Assembly (NCBI GenBank): GCA_947475795.1
Contig: CANJOX010000037.1
Coordinates: forward strand, 1-14,035
Reading direction: 5' to 3'
Length of the DNA: 14,035 nt
Origin: Gemmatimonadota bacterium
GTDB lineage: Bacteria > Gemmatimonadota > Gemmatimonadetes > Gemmatimonadales > Gemmatimonadaceae
The position numbers and the translations under genes were made by a program. Positions 1 through 7,784 of this stretch are shown here, piece by piece. Within the stretch, counting starts at the first letter, position 1, and each line of letters begins with the position of its first letter. The notes below the pieces were generated by a model, which did no database searches, had not been told where the DNA came from, and saw only the letters and a list, made by a program, of their open reading frames with translations.

Positions 1-2664
1 ACCGAGTCGCGCGCGCCGATGGACGCGTATCCGGGCTTCAGCTTCATGCCCGATTCCAAGTCGGTGGTCGTGTCGTACGGCGGTGAGATCTGGCGCGTGC
101 CGGTTGATAAATCGGCCGCCACCAAGATCCCCTTCGAAGCCGAAGTGAAGCTCGAGATGGGCCCCGAGGTGAAGTTCGCCTGGAAGGTCGACACGTCGGC
201 GATGTTTGCCTCGCGTCAGGTGCGAGACATTCAGCCGTCGCCCGATGGCAAGCAGCTGGCGTTCTCGTCGCTGGGGCATGTGCACGTCATGGCGCTGCCG
301 GGTGGTACGCCGACGCGCGTGAGCAAGAGCACCACGGGCGAGTTCGGCCCGGTTTGGTCGCCCGATGGCAAGTCGCTCGCGTGGGTCACGTGGGACGACG
401 CGGCGGGCGGTCAGATCGTGCGCGCCACGCTCGATGCGAAGAAGGGATGGACCACGCAAACGCTCACCACGTCGGCGGGGCTATACACCGATCTCGCGTG
501 GTCGCCCGCCGGCGATCGCATTGTGGCCATGCGTGCCGCTGCACGTGAAATGCAGGAAGCGGGCGCGGCCTTCTTCGGTCCGGTCGCGGCCGACATCGTC
601 TGGCTGCCGTCTACGGGCGGCGCGCTGTCGGTGATCATGCCCAGTGGCGGATTGGGTACGCCGCACTTCACCAAGGACGCGACGCGCATCTTCGCGTACG
701 GCCGCGCCGGTCTGCAGTCGTTCCGCTGGGACGGCACTGACATCAAAACGCACTTGAAGGTTACGGGGCCACTGCCGCCGGGTGCCGGCGGCGAGTCGGG
801 TGCCACGCCGGGGCTCGACGCGGCGCTCGTGGAGAAAGAGGCCGCGCAGTACATCGGCGGCCGCGCGGCGCGCCCGGTGGGGATGGGGATGCATCTCGAT
901 CCGGCGGAACCTTCTCCGCCGCAGCCACCGCCCGCGTCGTTGGTGCTCATGGCGCCCAACGGTGATCAGGCGTTGGCGATGGTCGGCATGGATCTCTACA
1001 GCATCACGGTGGCGCAGACGGGCGCCGTCGCGCCCACGGTGAACGTGGCAATGCCGGCCGCGGCGTCGGTGCCGGTGAAGAAGCTGAACACCATCGGCGG
1101 TGAGTTCCCCACCTGGAACAGCACCGGTCGCGTGGTACACTGGGCGCTCGGCAATTCGGTGTGGTCGTACGATCTCGATCGCGCCAAGGTGGCCGAGGAT
1201 TCGGCGAAGGCCGATGCGAAGGTGAAGGCGCGGGTGCGGGCCGATACCACGAAGTCGGTGAAGGACAGCGTCATGCGCGCCGACTCCATCGCCAAGGCCG
1301 ACACCACCAAGAAGAAGCCGCTGCCGGCGTATACGCCCGCGGAGATGAAGATCAGTGTGATGGCACCGCGTGATCTGCCGCGCGGTGTGGCGGTGTTCCG
1401 CGGGGCGAAGGCCATCACGATGAAGGGGAAGGAGATCATCGAGAACGCCGACATCGTGGTGCGCGACAGTCGCATCGTGGCCATCGGCGCGCGCGGGACC
1501 GTCGCTATTCCCGAGGGTGCGCAGCAGTTCGACGTGAGCGGCAAGACGATCATGCCGGGTATGGTGGACACGCACTACCACCCGCAGTGGCTCACGCCGC
1601 AGATCCACAACACGCAGACGTGGCAGTACCTCGCCACGCTGGCGTACGGCACGACCACCACACGCGATCCGCAGACGTCGAGCACCGACTTCCTGGCGTA
1701 TACCGATCGCGTGGAGTCGGGTGAGATGATCGGCCCCCGCATTTATACCACGGGCCCCGGCGTGTTCTCGGCCGAGCCGGTGCGCGACTACGCGCATGCG
1801 AAGGAGATCATGACGCGGTACGCCAAGTACTACGACACGAAGACGCTCAAGATGTACATGAGCGGCAACCGTCAGCAGCGGCAGTGGCTGATCATGGCGG
1901 CGAAGGAGCTCGGCATCATGCCGACCACCGAAGGCGGCCTCGATCAGAAGCTCAACCTCACGCACGGCATCGACGGCTACCCGGGCATCGAGCACACGCT
2001 GCCGATCACGCCGAAGTTCGAAGACATCTTCGAGTGGTACAAGGCGACACAGGTCACCAACTCGCCCACGCTCATCGTGGAGTACGGTGGCCCGTTCGGT
2101 GAAGGCTGGTTCTACCAGACGGAAGATCTGATGAACGACACCAAGCTTCGTCGCTTCACGCATCCGGTCGACTTCGATTCCAAGGTGCGTCGTCGCGGCG
2201 CGGGGAACGCGCCCGGACCGGCCGGCTTCGCGGTGAAGGAAGAGTATGCGATGTGGCAGCACGCCGAGGACATTGCGAAGACCGTCGCGGCGGGCGGCCG
2301 CATCGGTGTGGGCAGTCACGGCCAGCTGCAGGGACTCGGCATGCATTGGGAGCTGTGGCTGATTCAGTCGGGCGGACTCTCCACGCACGACGCCTTGCGT
2401 TCGGCCACGATCGTGGGTGCCGAAGCGATCGGGCTTGGCAGCGAGATCGGATCGCTTGAAGCGGGGAAGTTTGCCGATCTGATCGTGCTCGACCGCGATC
2501 CACTGGTGAACATCCGGAACAGCAACAGCGTGTCGATGGTGATGGTGAACGGTCGCCTGTTCGACGGTAACACGCTGGACGAGGTGTATCCACGGAAGAA
2601 GCCGCTGGTGCGTCAGCCGTGGAGCTACACGGTGCCCTCGGCGGCGGCGGGAATCCGGCAGTAG
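1..2664 (+). CDS. TolB/PD40-type propeller fused to amidohydrolase (5' end outside window)
   Basis: This is a probable periplasmic metal-dependent hydrolase of unknown substrate. The frame is open from base 1 with no stop, and no signal peptide follows the first in-window Met (base 19). The true start therefore lies upstream, and residue numbers here count from that Met. PD40-like blades show at about 70-84, 109-124 and 156-171 (SPDGKQLAF, SPDGKSLAW, SPAGDRIVA). Residues about 385-434 are a charged Ala/Lys/Asp-rich linker. The amidohydrolase part runs from about 455 to 865: an N-terminal beta-sandwich piece, then GKTIMPGMVDTHYH with metal-binding H519 and H521, further candidate ligands H649 and H659, and the closing signature LEAGKFADLIVLDRDP. 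Where the barrel's usual catalytic Asp is expected I read GVGSHGQ (H767), so the active site may be variant. Propeller-amidohydrolase fusions of this kind are common in Gemmatimonadota and Bacteroidota. Family assignment is secure; substrate is unknown. Confidence 0.93.
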   Translation, partial: TESRAPMDAYPGFSFMPDSKSVVVSYGGEIWRVPVDKSAATKIPFEAEVKLEMGPEVKFAWKVDTSAMFASRQVRDIQPSPDGKQLAFSSLGHVHVMALPGGTPTRVSKSTTGEFGPVWSPDGKSLAWVTWDDAAGGQIVRATLDAKKGWTTQTLTTSAGLYTDLAWSPAGDRIVAMRAAAREMQEAGAAFFGPVAADIVWLPSTGGALSVIMPSGGLGTPHFTKDATRIFAYGRAGLQSFRWDGTDIKTHLKVTGPLPPGAGGESGATPGLDAALVEKEAAQYIGGRAARPVGMGMHLDPAEPSPPQPPPASLVLMAPNGDQALAMVGMDLYSITVAQTGAVAPTVNVAMPAAASVPVKKLNTIGGEFPTWNSTGRVVHWALGNSVWSYDLDRAKVAEDSAKADAKVKARVRADTTKSVKDSVMRADSIAKADTTKKKPLPAYTPAEMKISVMAPRDLPRGVAVFRGAKAITMKGKEIIENADIVVRDSRIVAIGARGTVAIPEGAQQFDVSGKTIMPGMVDTHYHPQWLTPQIHNTQTWQYLATLAYGTTTTRDPQTSSTDFLAYTDRVESGEMIGPRIYTTGPGVFSAEPVRDYAHAKEIMTRYAKYYDTKTLKMYMSGNRQQRQWLIMAAKELGIMPTTEGGLDQKLNLTHGIDGYPGIEHTLPITPKFEDIFEWYKATQVTNSPTLIVEYGGPFGEGWFYQTEDLMNDTKLRRFTHPVDFDSKVRRRGAGNAPGPAGFAVKEEYAMWQHAEDIAKTVAAGGRIGVGSHGQLQGLGMHWELWLIQSGGLSTHDALRSATIVGAEAIGLGSEIGSLEAGKFADLIVLDRDPLVNIRNSNSVSMVMVNGRLFDGNTLDEVYPRKKPLVRQPWSYTVPSAAAGIRQ

Positions 2665-2666
2665 GA

Positions 2667-2684
2667 AGTACGGAGTACGGAGTA
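2667..2684. repeat. Short tandem repeat, 7-base unit AGTACGG
   Basis: Two full units and a partial third (AGTACGG, AGTACGG, AGTA) lie just after the amidohydrolase stop codon and immediately before the large inverted repeat. They are intergenic and have no coding role that I can see. They may be the flank of the dispersed repeat element that follows. Confidence 0.7.
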
Positions 2685-2691
2685 AGAAACT

Positions 2692-2782
2692 GATCACGCA
2701 GAGGCGCAGAGTGCGCAGGGAACGCAGAGGGGACCGGTGTGGTTCTCTGCGACCCCTGCGCTCTCTGCGCCTCTGCGTAATC
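2692..2782. repeat. REP-like 38-bp inverted repeat, probable terminator
   Basis: The left arm at 2692-2729 and right arm at 2745-2782 are reverse complements over 38 bases with four mismatches, separated by a 15-base loop. The outer arm core is ACGCAGAGGCGCAGAG, and CGCAGAG recurs within each arm. A T-rich run (TCTTTTCTTCTT) starts at the end of the right arm. The element could therefore end transcription of the amidohydrolase on the + strand, and perhaps also act on the opposing amidase transcript. Similar CGCAGAGGCGCAGAG palindromes occur as dispersed intergenic repeats in many environmental bacteria. Its copy number in this genome cannot be seen from one window. Confidence 0.8.
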
Positions 2783-2809
2783 TTTTCTTCTTGTGCGTGG
2801 TGTGACCGT

Positions 2810-4015
2810 TCAGCGGCCACCGGGCGTCGAGGCGTCAAGCTGCACCGCGATGTCCAGCAACATCTCGTCATTCCCGCGCGCGGCGATCATCGACAATCCG
2901 ATCGGGCAGCCGTTCAACGTACCGACGGGCAGATTCACCTGCGGCAAGCCACCTAGGCCGGCGATGCACAGCAGGGCCAGTGCGCGTTCGCGAAACGCCA
3001 CCGTCTCCGCCGGTGGCAGCTTCAGCAGCGGCGCGATGTCCGGTACCGTGGGAAGCAGCAAGACCGCGTTCTCCGCGAGCAGATCGTCCAACCGTGCGAC
3101 AATCGCCGTGCGTCGCTCGCGCATCACCGCTACCTCATGCGGATGCACCTGCGCCACCGCGGCAAATCGTGGACCGACCTGCGGACCGAACGTCGGGCGC
3201 ACACGCGTGATCCACGCGCGATGTGCGGTCCAGATGTCGTCGTACTGCAGCACGCGGAATACGTCGAACCAGGCCGGGAGCCCTTCGTCGCTCACCGTGA
3301 CCGGCTCACCCTCGCCCAGCAGGGACGTCACGCGCGCGAGGGCCGGCGCGAGGGCGTCGGTAGCGCCAGGCAGCGCGAGGGCGAACGCGTCCTGTGCCAG
3401 CAACACGCGGCCGGGTGCAGCGGCCGCTCCGCCCAGCAGCACTCCGCCCACGCGCGCCAGCAGCGCCGCATCGCGTGCGAACCAGCCCACGGTGTCGAAG
3501 ATCGGTGCCAGCGGGCAGGCACCATCGAGCGAGATGCGGCCGTGCGTTGGCCGGATCCCATAAATGCCGCAGAAGCTGGCCGGCGCGCGCACCGAGCCGC
3601 CGGTGTCGCTGCCGATCGCGAAGTCCACCAAGCCGCCGGCCACCGCGGCGGCCGACCCGCTGGATGAGCCACCCGGGACGCGGTTGGGCGCGGCCGGATT
3701 GATTGGTGTGCCGTAGTGCGCGTTCTCGCCCGTCAGGCTGAACGCCATCTCCTCCGTATGTGTCTTGCCGGCAATGGTGGCGCCGGCCTCGAGCAACATC
3801 GCGGCTGCCGTGGCGGTACTGGCGGCCTCGCCGTGTGTCGCAAACCAGTCCGGGTTGCCGAAGCCGGTGCGATGGCCGGACACGTCAAAAATGTCCTTCA
3901 GCCCGAACGTGAGTTCGCGCAGTGGCCCGCTGCCGGCGCCGGCGCGAAACACGTGCGTATGTTTGCAGAAGGCGCCGAGGTGATCGCGCTCGAGGATGCT
4001 GTCGCGAAGCGGCAT
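2810..4015 (-). CDS. Amidase-signature hydrolase, AMI1 (indole-3-acetamide hydrolase)-like
   Basis: This is a 401-residue cytosolic amidase with no signal peptide. It hydrolyses an amide to a carboxylate and ammonia through the Ser-cisSer-Lys triad of the amidase-signature family. The triad is readable as K40 (FGLKDIFDV), S117 in PGGSSSGSAAAVA and S141 in GSDTGGSVRAPA; the 24-residue spacing from S117 to S141 is the family's usual one. Motifs such as TGFGNPDW, GENAHYGTP and FDTVGWFARD closely resemble, from memory, plant AMI1, which makes indole-3-acetic acid from indole-3-acetamide. The length also fits AMI1 (about 425 residues) better than the longer GatA, and no gatB or gatC is nearby. It is the last gene of a three-gene operon, with its ATG one base after the upstream TAG, so translation is probably coupled. 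Amidase fold: secure. AMI1-type substrate: plausible inference. Confidence 0.93.
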   Translation of the reverse strand: MPLRDSILERDHLGAFCKHTHVFRAGAGSGPLRELTFGLKDIFDVSGHRTGFGNPDWFATHGEAASTATAAAMLLEAGATIAGKTHTEEMAFSLTGENAHYGTPINPAAPNRVPGGSSSGSAAAVAGGLVDFAIGSDTGGSVRAPASFCGIYGIRPTHGRISLDGACPLAPIFDTVGWFARDAALLARVGGVLLGGAAAAPGRVLLAQDAFALALPGATDALAPALARVTSLLGEGEPVTVSDEGLPAWFDVFRVLQYDDIWTAHRAWITRVRPTFGPQVGPRFAAVAQVHPHEVAVMRERRTAIVARLDDLLAENAVLLLPTVPDIAPLLKLPPAETVAFRERALALLCIAGLGGLPQVNLPVGTLNGCPIGLSMIAARGNDEMLLDIAVQLDASTPGGR

Positions 4016-4016
4016 G

Positions 4017-5186
4017 CTAGCGCTTCACCGGCTCCGACCGCAAAAAGTCGATGCCTCCCGCCTGCTGTCCCACGTCCACCGACGCCACCTTTTTGAGAGA
4101 GCCGAGGTCGATCACATCCACCGTACCTGGCTCCGAGCCCACACCCTCCACCGAGATGAACGCGTACCGATCGTCGTCGCTCACCGCGATGCCGTGCACC
4201 ACCTTGCGCGTGGTGGGAATGCGCGCCAGTTCCTTCCCCGACACCGCATCGAACACCGACACCGAGGCGTCGCGCTTATTCGTCGCGATGAGCCGCGCGC
4301 CATTGTGCGTCGTGGCCAGGTTGTACGCGCCCGGGCCGGCGGGAAGGCGACGCACCAGCGTCCACGACTTCGTGTCGATCTCTACCAGATCGCTCGACTT
4401 GTTGCAGGCCACCCACACGCGTGTGCCGTCGCGCGAGGGCTGCGCCCATGTGGGGGAGCAGGAGATGTCGCCGGGCTTGGGCGGCTCCATGCCATGGCCC
4501 GACATGTCGTGGCTCGCGCCGTCGTGCCCGCTCGCCCCGCGCTCCGCCGGCGCGCCCATCATGCCCATCTCCTTCCCCTTGGTGAGGAAGAAGTGGCGGC
4601 TCACCGACAGCGTACTGGCGTCGATCTCGGCCAGCGTCTCGTCCATCATGCAGGCCGAGTAGTGCTTGGTGCCGTCGCTCGACAAGCGCGACCCGTGCGG
4701 CATGGTGCAGGTGCGGATGCGCGCGATCTCCACCATCGCCTTCGCGGCCACCACCGAGACGTCGCTGGTCTCCATGTCGCCGTGCAGGTTGAAATTCACC
4801 ACGAACACGAGCGCGCCGTCGGGTGACACCTGCGCCGTGGCGGGAAAGTTGCCCAGCATCACGCTGCCCAACTGCGCGTCGGTGGCCGCGTCGTACTTGA
4901 CCAGCTTCCCGAACGGCGTGCCGTGCGCGATCGTCACGAAGTATTCCTTCGCGTTGGGCGCAACGGCGACGCCGTGCGGGCCGGCCACTTCCATCTTCGA
5001 CCAGCCCACGTACGTCTCGCGCTCCACGCGCGTGCCGGTGGGGCCGAAGCGCACCAGCGCCACGCGATCCACCGATTCGCTGGCCACCAGCACGAGGTAC
5101 TCGCGCGATGGCGGCTGCGAGCGCAGCGTGGAGCTGGCGCACAGCATGGCCGTCAGCAGCGCCGCGCGCATGGAGCGATCACTCAC
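4017..5186 (-). CDS. Exported YVTN-type beta-propeller with His/Met-rich insert
   Basis: Predicted secreted protein of 389 residues from a GTG start. An AAGAAGG site seven bases upstream (5194-5200) favours this GTG, which overlaps the previous stop as GTGA. The ATG at 5171 (384 residues) has no such site but remains possible. A basic N terminus and hydrophobic stretch (AALLTAMLCASS) form a signal peptide. The rest is a repetitive surface propeller with blades ending in motifs such as VFDAVSGKELARI and VDVIDLGSLKKVASV. A non-propeller insert at about residues 204-242 is rich in Met, His and Gly (MGMM, GHDG, SHDMSGHGM). Four Cys sit in the mature part (about 160, 179, 243, 261). Blades repeatedly begin with His-Gly (PHGVAV, MPHGSR, VHGIAV). 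The insert suggests metal, perhaps copper, binding; that is inference. It sits between another exported propeller and an amidase in one operon. Confidence 0.88.
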   Translation of the reverse strand: MSDRSMRAALLTAMLCASSTLRSQPPSREYLVLVASESVDRVALVRFGPTGTRVERETYVGWSKMEVAGPHGVAVAPNAKEYFVTIAHGTPFGKLVKYDAATDAQLGSVMLGNFPATAQVSPDGALVFVVNFNLHGDMETSDVSVVAAKAMVEIARIRTCTMPHGSRLSSDGTKHYSACMMDETLAEIDASTLSVSRHFFLTKGKEMGMMGAPAERGASGHDGASHDMSGHGMEPPKPGDISCSPTWAQPSRDGTRVWVACNKSSDLVEIDTKSWTLVRRLPAGPGAYNLATTHNGARLIATNKRDASVSVFDAVSGKELARIPTTRKVVHGIAVSDDDRYAFISVEGVGSEPGTVDVIDLGSLKKVASVDVGQQAGGIDFLRSEPVKR

Positions 5187-7216
5187 GGAATAACCTTCTT
5201 CACCGGCTTGGGTTCGATACGGATGATCCACAGGCCGTTGTTGTCGTCGTTCACATAGGCCAAGCCGTCTTTCGGATTCACTACCACGCCCCACGTCATC
5301 GCCGCGTTCTGCACGTGGCCGTCCATGTCGGCCGTATTCAGATGGCCGATCTCACGCCCCTGCGCGCGCAGGTCGCCGCGCAGCTCCCCCGAAATATCGA
5401 ACACGCGGAAGCCGGCGTTGTACGCGCCCATATACAGCGAATCTCCGGCCACCCACACGTTGTGCACGCCGCCGTACTCGGGTTCGTAGAACGCCACCAC
5501 TTTCGGCTTGGTGATGTCCGACACATCCACGACCTGCAGGCGACCGTAGGCGCGACCGGCGGCCGCGTCCTTCGTGCCCTTGGGTCCGGCGGCGGGGAAG
5601 ACTTCGTCGGCGATGAACACGTAGTTCTTGTGGCGCCACGCGGTGTGCGTGCCGCGGATGAACCCGGGGCCACCGTCGACCTCCACCTGCTTGTACATCG
5701 CGTTCAGGTCGTACTTGAACTGCGACACTTTTACCGGGTTCGACGGCGAGCCGCCCTTGATGCCGTTGCCGACGTCGAGCACGATCAGGCCGTCATTCCA
5801 ATAGCTCGCGTACAACAGGCCGTCACGCAGGTCGATGTCGTGCAGCGAGCGTCCCGCGTCGGGGCGTCCTTCCGTTTTCCAGCGCGCCACTTCCTTCGGA
5901 TGGTACGGGTCGTTCACGTCGATCACGTGCAACGCCCCGGTGCCGTCGTTGGTGAGGAAGATGAACGTGCCGAACTTGTCCTGCTTGTACACGAACGCCG
6001 AGTGCACGCCGCCGGTCACGCCATCGGTGAACTCGGCGATCGGCTTCGGATGCGCCGGATCTTCGAGCGAGGCGATCACGATGCCGTTCTTGCGGTCGCT
6101 CGCGCCTTCGCGCGTGAACACCAGGAACTTACCATCGGGGAACGTCATCACATCGTTCACGCGACGCGTGTTCGATACGATGGAGTCGGTGACCTTCGGA
6201 TCGGCCGGGTTGCTGATGTCGAGCGCGTACAGCACGTCACCGCCGCCGCCCGAGCCGAGGTAGGCGTGTTTGCCGTCCTGGTGAATCCACACTTCTTCCG
6301 TGGTGAACCGCGTGCGGGGCAAGCGTCCCACCAGCGAGAGCGGCCGGCGCACGTCACGCGGCGCGAGCGTGATCGTACTCTCCACGCTACGCGCACCGAA
6401 CGACGCAGTGATGGTGTATTCGCCCGGCTCGTAGCCCACGAAGGCGCCGTCGGCGTCGATCTGCCCCTGTCCCGGCGAGAAGCTCCACGTGGGCGTGAGG
6501 CCGGTAATGGCCTTGCCGGCCGCGTCCTTGGCGGTGATCGCAAAGCGCAGCACGTCGCCCGTGCGCGCCTCCACGTGCCCGGGAGTCATCGTTAACGCCG
6601 ACAGCGACGCCGCCGCGACCACCAGCGGCATGCGCTGCGCGACGCCGCCGGTCGTGGCCACGATCGCCGTCGTGCCGGCCCCGAGTGCGGTGATCAGGCC
6701 GGTCGCGGTCACGCTGGCCACGGCCGGGTTCTCGCTCGTCCACGTCATGCGGTCACCGCGCACGTCGCCGTTGGCCGAAACGGCCCGCGCCGTCGAACGG
6801 ACACGCTGGCCGACCACGAGCTTGGGTGCTGTCGGCGACACATCGATGCGCGCCGCCGGTCCCGGTACGGCGGTAATCTCGATCACCTCGAACGTCGGCG
6901 CTGCGCCGGGCATCGTCGCCGTGACCGTGACCGGCAGGATCGCCGTCGAACTGGCCGTGATCAGCCCCAGCGAATCCACGCGTCCTTCGAAACGCGCTGA
7001 ACCGCCCAGGCGGTACCGCACGGTGACGCCGGAGACCACGTTCCCCTGCGCGTCGCGCGCTTCCGTCCGCAGGCGCATCGTATCGCCGGCGACCATCGTC
7101 CGGCTGGCCGGTGTGATCACCAGTCGGGCAATCTTCGGCGCCGGCTGCGCCGAGCCGGCGAGCAGCGGGGCCGCCAGTGCCAGCAGGAGCGGGGCGAGGG
7201 TGACGGGGGGCTTCAT
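5183..7216 (-). CDS. Exported Ig-like plus LVIVD-repeat propeller protein
   Basis: 677 residues with a clear signal peptide (LAPLLLALAAPLLAGSAQ, cleavage near residue 23). Three bacterial Ig-like domains follow at about 27-115, 119-202 and 205-287; the second carries the BIG2-like signature SENPAVASVTATGLITALGAG. Residues about 290-670 form a propeller of LVIVD-type blades: YALDISNPADPKV, HVIDVNDPYHPKEVARW, QVVDVSDITKPKVVAFYEP, FRVFDISG. His residues recur at blade entry (H405, H459, H524, H585). Proteins of this type are exported and thought to bind proteins, glycans or surfaces; no enzyme motif is visible. It is the first gene of the operon with the second propeller and the amidase. The start is set by the signal peptide; no strong ribosome site precedes it. 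Domain calls are good, function is unknown. Confidence 0.9.
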   Translation of the reverse strand: MKPPVTLAPLLLALAAPLLAGSAQPAPKIARLVITPASRTMVAGDTMRLRTEARDAQGNVVSGVTVRYRLGGSARFEGRVDSLGLITASSTAILPVTVTATMPGAAPTFEVIEITAVPGPAARIDVSPTAPKLVVGQRVRSTARAVSANGDVRGDRMTWTSENPAVASVTATGLITALGAGTTAIVATTGGVAQRMPLVVAAASLSALTMTPGHVEARTGDVLRFAITAKDAAGKAITGLTPTWSFSPGQGQIDADGAFVGYEPGEYTITASFGARSVESTITLAPRDVRRPLSLVGRLPRTRFTTEEVWIHQDGKHAYLGSGGGGDVLYALDISNPADPKVTDSIVSNTRRVNDVMTFPDGKFLVFTREGASDRKNGIVIASLEDPAHPKPIAEFTDGVTGGVHSAFVYKQDKFGTFIFLTNDGTGALHVIDVNDPYHPKEVARWKTEGRPDAGRSLHDIDLRDGLLYASYWNDGLIVLDVGNGIKGGSPSNPVKVSQFKYDLNAMYKQVEVDGGPGFIRGTHTAWRHKNYVFIADEVFPAAGPKGTKDAAAGRAYGRLQVVDVSDITKPKVVAFYEPEYGGVHNVWVAGDSLYMGAYNAGFRVFDISGELRGDLRAQGREIGHLNTADMDGHVQNAAMTWGVVVNPKDGLAYVNDDNNGLWIIRIEPKPVKKVIP
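5194..5200 (-). promoter_or_regulatory. Ribosome binding site that favours the GTG start at 5186
   Basis: On the minus strand AAGAAGG lies seven bases before the GTG at 5186 and inside the 3' end of the preceding gene. No comparable purine run precedes the alternative ATG at 5171. This site is the reason for choosing the GTG, which also gives a GTGA stop/start overlap. Confidence 0.5.
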
Positions 7217-7397
7217 AGGCAGGGAGGCTCGGGGGGAGGGCCAACGGTATGTTGTAGCGACTGCAGGCTACTAATTATGGAAGCGGAATACTCTCGCGTC
7301 GAGCGAAACCACCCGACTTCCGTGGTCGCGTTCGAGGCCGCACCTTGGGCGATCGTTCGCGTCGCACGGCAGACGTCCGCATCACGGGAGGGACACG
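7217..7397. promoter_or_regulatory. Divergent intergenic spacer, probable promoter region
   Basis: These 181 bases separate the minus-strand propeller operon from the plus-strand VOC gene, so promoters for both should lie here. The most AT-rich patch is at about 7247-7290 (GTATGTTGTAG, CTAATTATGG, GGAATACT). I could not pair any -10-like hexamer with a good -35 at proper spacing on either strand, so no exact promoter is called. No strong hairpin was seen. Confidence 0.4.
7387..7392 (+). promoter_or_regulatory. Strong Shine-Dalgarno site for the VOC gene
   Basis: GGAGGG ends five bases before the ATG at 7398. It is the best ribosome binding site in the window; most other starts here have weak or no purine-rich leaders. 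Confidence 0.7.
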
Positions 7398-7784
7398 ATG
7401 CAACTCAAGTTCATCAGCATGATGGTCGACGACCAGTCCAAGGCACTCGCCTTCTACACCGAGGTGCTTGGCTTCGAAAAGATGGCCGACCTTCCCGTCG
7501 GCGACTATCGCTGGCTCACCGTGACGTCGCCCGATGGGATGCACGGGGTGGAGCTCGTGCTCGAGCCGATCGCGTTCGAACCGGCGCGCGTCTACCAGCG
7601 GGCACTGTTCGACGCCGGTGTGCCGGCGTCCGCATTCATCTCGACCGACGTCCACGCCGACTTCGCGCGTCTCAGAGCGGCCGGCGTGGTGTTTCGTGGT
7701 ACACCGACGGCGATGGGCCCCATCACCGCCGTATTGTTCGAAGACACCTGCGGCAATCTCATTAATCTCGTGCAACCCGCATGA
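7398..7784 (+). CDS. VOC-fold (glyoxalase/bleomycin-resistance-like) protein
   Basis: A 128-residue single-module member of the vicinal-oxygen-chelate superfamily, cytosolic. The two beta-alpha-beta-beta-beta halves are visible: FISMMVDDQSKALAFYTEVLGF at the N terminus with GVELVLEP following, then STDVHADFARLRAAGVVF and FEDTCGNLINLVQ. The metal-ligand His usual in the first strand is a Phe here (F5). The Glu usual near the end is replaced (N123 in GNLINL). It may therefore lack the classical metal site and act as a binding protein or a variant enzyme. It follows a strong ribosome site, and its TGA overlaps the ATG of the next gene as ATGA, so the two are translationally coupled. Family call is secure; substrate is unknown. 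Confidence 0.92.
   Translation: MQLKFISMMVDDQSKALAFYTEVLGFEKMADLPVGDYRWLTVTSPDGMHGVELVLEPIAFEPARVYQRALFDAGVPASAFISTDVHADFARLRAAGVVFRGTPTAMGPITAVLFEDTCGNLINLVQPA

Noticed and set aside
2692..2782. Possible CRISPR repeats in the CGCAGAG-rich spacer
   Set aside because: The repeats are inverted and short with no regular spacers, and no cas genes are nearby.
481..2871. A 796-residue open frame on the minus strand opposite the amidohydrolase
   Set aside because: It is Arg/His-rich with no recognisable domain, runs through the palindrome, and overlaps a gene with clear family motifs. It is an antisense frame kept open by high GC.
2711..2956. Short protein frame across the palindrome
   Set aside because: It is a translation of the repeat itself and runs into the antisense of the amidase gene.
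5187..5294. Upstream extension of the YVTN propeller gene to an ATG at 5294
   Set aside because: The extension lies inside the preceding gene and would bury the signal peptide behind about 36 unrelated residues.
5108..6595. A 495-residue plus-strand frame opposite the LVIVD propeller gene
   Set aside because: Low-complexity Arg/His/Val composition and no motifs; the opposite strand encodes a recognisable Ig/LVIVD protein.
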